DNA from: Aminobacterium mobile DSM 12262
GTDB lineage: Bacteria; Synergistota; Synergistia; Synergistales; Aminobacteriaceae
Length of the DNA: 64,000 bases
Direction: 5' to 3'
Assembly (NCBI RefSeq): GCF_000526395.1
Contig: NZ_JAFZ01000002.1
Coordinates: forward strand, 2,501 to 66,500
The notes beneath the pieces were generated by a model. It saw nothing but the letters and a program-made list of their open reading frames with translations. It ran no database searches and was not told the DNA's origin. Shown here piece after piece: positions 63,175 to 64,000 of the stretch (positions within the stretch are counted from its first letter, which is position 1; each line of letters begins with the position of its first letter). Position numbers and translations under genes: made by a program.

Positions 63175-63706
63175 GTGGGAGTTTTTCCCCTCCTGTAATA
63201 TATTGCATATGATATTCCATGTTGCTCCTTCCTTCAAAAAATGAATAGATATACGGCCAAGCAGAAGAAGCAACTCGCATAGAAATACTTTTTTCCATCC
63301 ATTGGAGAGAAAAGAACGGGGACAAAGCTAGAAGGATAGCATAGAGAAACATGACCAAAACTATGGCTTTTAAAGCTCCGGCAATAGAGCCTAATATACG
63401 ATCCACAAAAGAAAGGGCCGTCCAGCGGAGGAAAGCCTGAACAATACGGCAAAGGACAGTACTAGCCACTACTGCTACAAGAAAAAACAACACCATGGCA
63501 AGAATCATTACTATAGAATGATTTCCAGGCCATTTAGTCAGATACCATGTAGCTACGCTTGGGGCAAAACGCCAAGCCAAAACAACTCCGCCTACTGTCC
63601 CGAGAAGAGAAAAAAACTCTCCTGAAAGACCTCGAAACAACCCGCGAAGACAAAAGAACACTATTAATATGGCAACAGCGACGTCTACACCTAAAGCAAA
63701 GCTCAT
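63161..63706 (-). CDS. CvpA family membrane protein
   Basis: Integral membrane protein of the CvpA family, first known from colicin V production; its general role is unclear. The 181 residues have about four hydrophobic segments, at roughly 5-22 (VDVAVAILIVFFCLRG), 30-47, 63-85 (VMILAMVLFFLVAVVASTVLC) and 103-125, with the family GFxRG-like LRGLFRGLSGEFFSLLG. Its ATG overlaps the zapA stop by 4 bases. zapA-cvpA-mutS2 is a known order. Confidence 0.9.
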   Translation of the reverse strand: MSFALGVDVAVAILIVFFCLRGLFRGLSGEFFSLLGTVGGVVLAWRFAPSVATWYLTKWPGNHSIVMILAMVLFFLVAVVASTVLCRIVQAFLRWTALSFVDRILGSIAGALKAIVLVMFLYAILLALSPFFSLQWMEKSISMRVASSAWPYIYSFFEGRSNMEYHMQYITGGEKLPHESS

Positions 63707-63957
63707 GACGAAACCGAGTCTCCTTCAGCCTCTCGAAGAACTTCCTGCAAAGACACTCCCACGCGGTCGAGACAATAAGCAAGATGAAGGCTGACCAGAA
63801 GCAAAAGATGCTCCTGGGCAACCTCCGTTCCTATAGTATTGGCAGCTTCATTCAGCAAGGAGAGAACCCGACGATACGTTTCTTCATCAAGCGCTGTCTT
63901 TAGATTATATTGCCGTTTCCCTATTTTGAGAGTTACGTCCCGTAAAGGGATAGACAA
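63703..63957 (-). CDS. zapA: Cell division protein ZapA
   Basis: Small protein that bundles FtsZ protofilaments. With the start used here it has 84 residues: IPLRDVTLKIGKRQYNLKTALDEETYRRVLSLLNEAANTI, then a helical part with VAQEHLLLLVSLHLAYCLDRV. TTG 63957 has GGAGGAG 8 bases ahead; GTG 63975 would start on that site itself. The call rests on length, pattern and the cvpA-mutS2 context. The upstream neighbour is outside the window. Confidence 0.82.
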   Translation of the reverse strand: MSIPLRDVTLKIGKRQYNLKTALDEETYRRVLSLLNEAANTIGTEVAQEHLLLLVSLHLAYCLDRVGVSLQEVLREAEGDSVSS

Positions 63958-64000
63958 AGGATCCAACTCCTCCACTAAGAATTACGCCCTGATTCCAACT

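Noticed and set aside
1-64000. CRISPR arrays, insertion sequences, prophage, rRNA or integrative-element ends
   Set aside because: I saw no regularly spaced repeats, transposase or integrase genes, rRNA or attachment-site duplications of either tRNA.

Overview
The window is a bacterial chromosome segment with dense, mostly core genes and moderate GC (mid-40s percent by eye). My best inference is a member of Synergistota (Aminobacterium-like). The reasons are the mix of Bacillota-style operons (era-recO-glyQ-glyS-dikinase regulator, cdaA-cdaR-glmM, a glmS ribozyme, a HutP-family protein, MutS2) with flagellar genes, a TAXI solute receptor and an amino-acid/organic-acid gluconeogenic set. No 16S gene is present, so this placement is not proven. 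Almost every gene is on the minus strand, consistent with one replichore arm read in the leading direction. Only four protein genes are on the plus strand: the penicillin-binding protein fragment, a small membrane protein, an unknown secreted protein and the TAXI receptor. I see no rRNA, CRISPR array, insertion sequence or prophage.

Layout. Bases 1-1634 hold the 3' part of a PBP1A gene, closed by a perfect bidirectional terminator. From 23.9 kb down to 1.7 kb runs a minus-strand series of 16 tightly spaced or overlapping genes: mfd, mazG, a biotin-dependent carboxyltransferase subunit, phoH, pgpH, ybeY, corC-like, cdd, era, recO, glyQ, glyS, two PpsR-type dikinase regulators, ppdK and ppsA. 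It ends with two dikinases and two regulators of that enzyme class side by side. From 27.9 to 23.9 kb are tRNA-Gln, glmU, prs, rplY and pth, ending at a terminator. At 28.0-31.2 kb two plus-strand genes of unknown function flank adenine deaminase.

The next minus-strand series (47.3 to 31.2 kb) is dnaX, dnaE, pyk, a NUDIX hydrolase, nfo, an ornithine/alanine racemase-like gene, cdaA, cdaR, glmM, galU and glmS, with a glmS ribozyme between galU and glmS. It joins replication, glycolysis, c-di-AMP synthesis and amino-sugar supply. From 56.7 to 47.4 kb are hutP, rpmE, thyX, a DUF1385 membrane protein, prfA, prmC, a trxB fusion, a PfkB kinase, a CBS protein, and fliS-flgN-M48 peptidase behind a sigma-28-like promoter. 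From 57.0 kb to the end are the TAXI receptor, an AlaX-type editing protein, a sodium:solute symporter, tRNA-Arg, mutS2, cvpA and zapA.

How the genes work together. PpsA, PpdK and Pyk govern PEP-pyruvate flux, and the PpsR proteins probably control two of them. GlmM, GlmU and GlmS make UDP-GlcNAc under ribozyme feedback. CdaA/CdaR and PgpH are the two ends of c-di-AMP turnover. I found no wholly new system. The best leads are the paired dikinases and regulators, the pyk-dnaE-dnaX linkage, a thioredoxin reductase carrying a thioredoxin-like tail without CxxC, and an orphan HutP. Start codons given here were often moved downstream of the longest open frame, using Shine-Dalgarno spacing and family N-termini.
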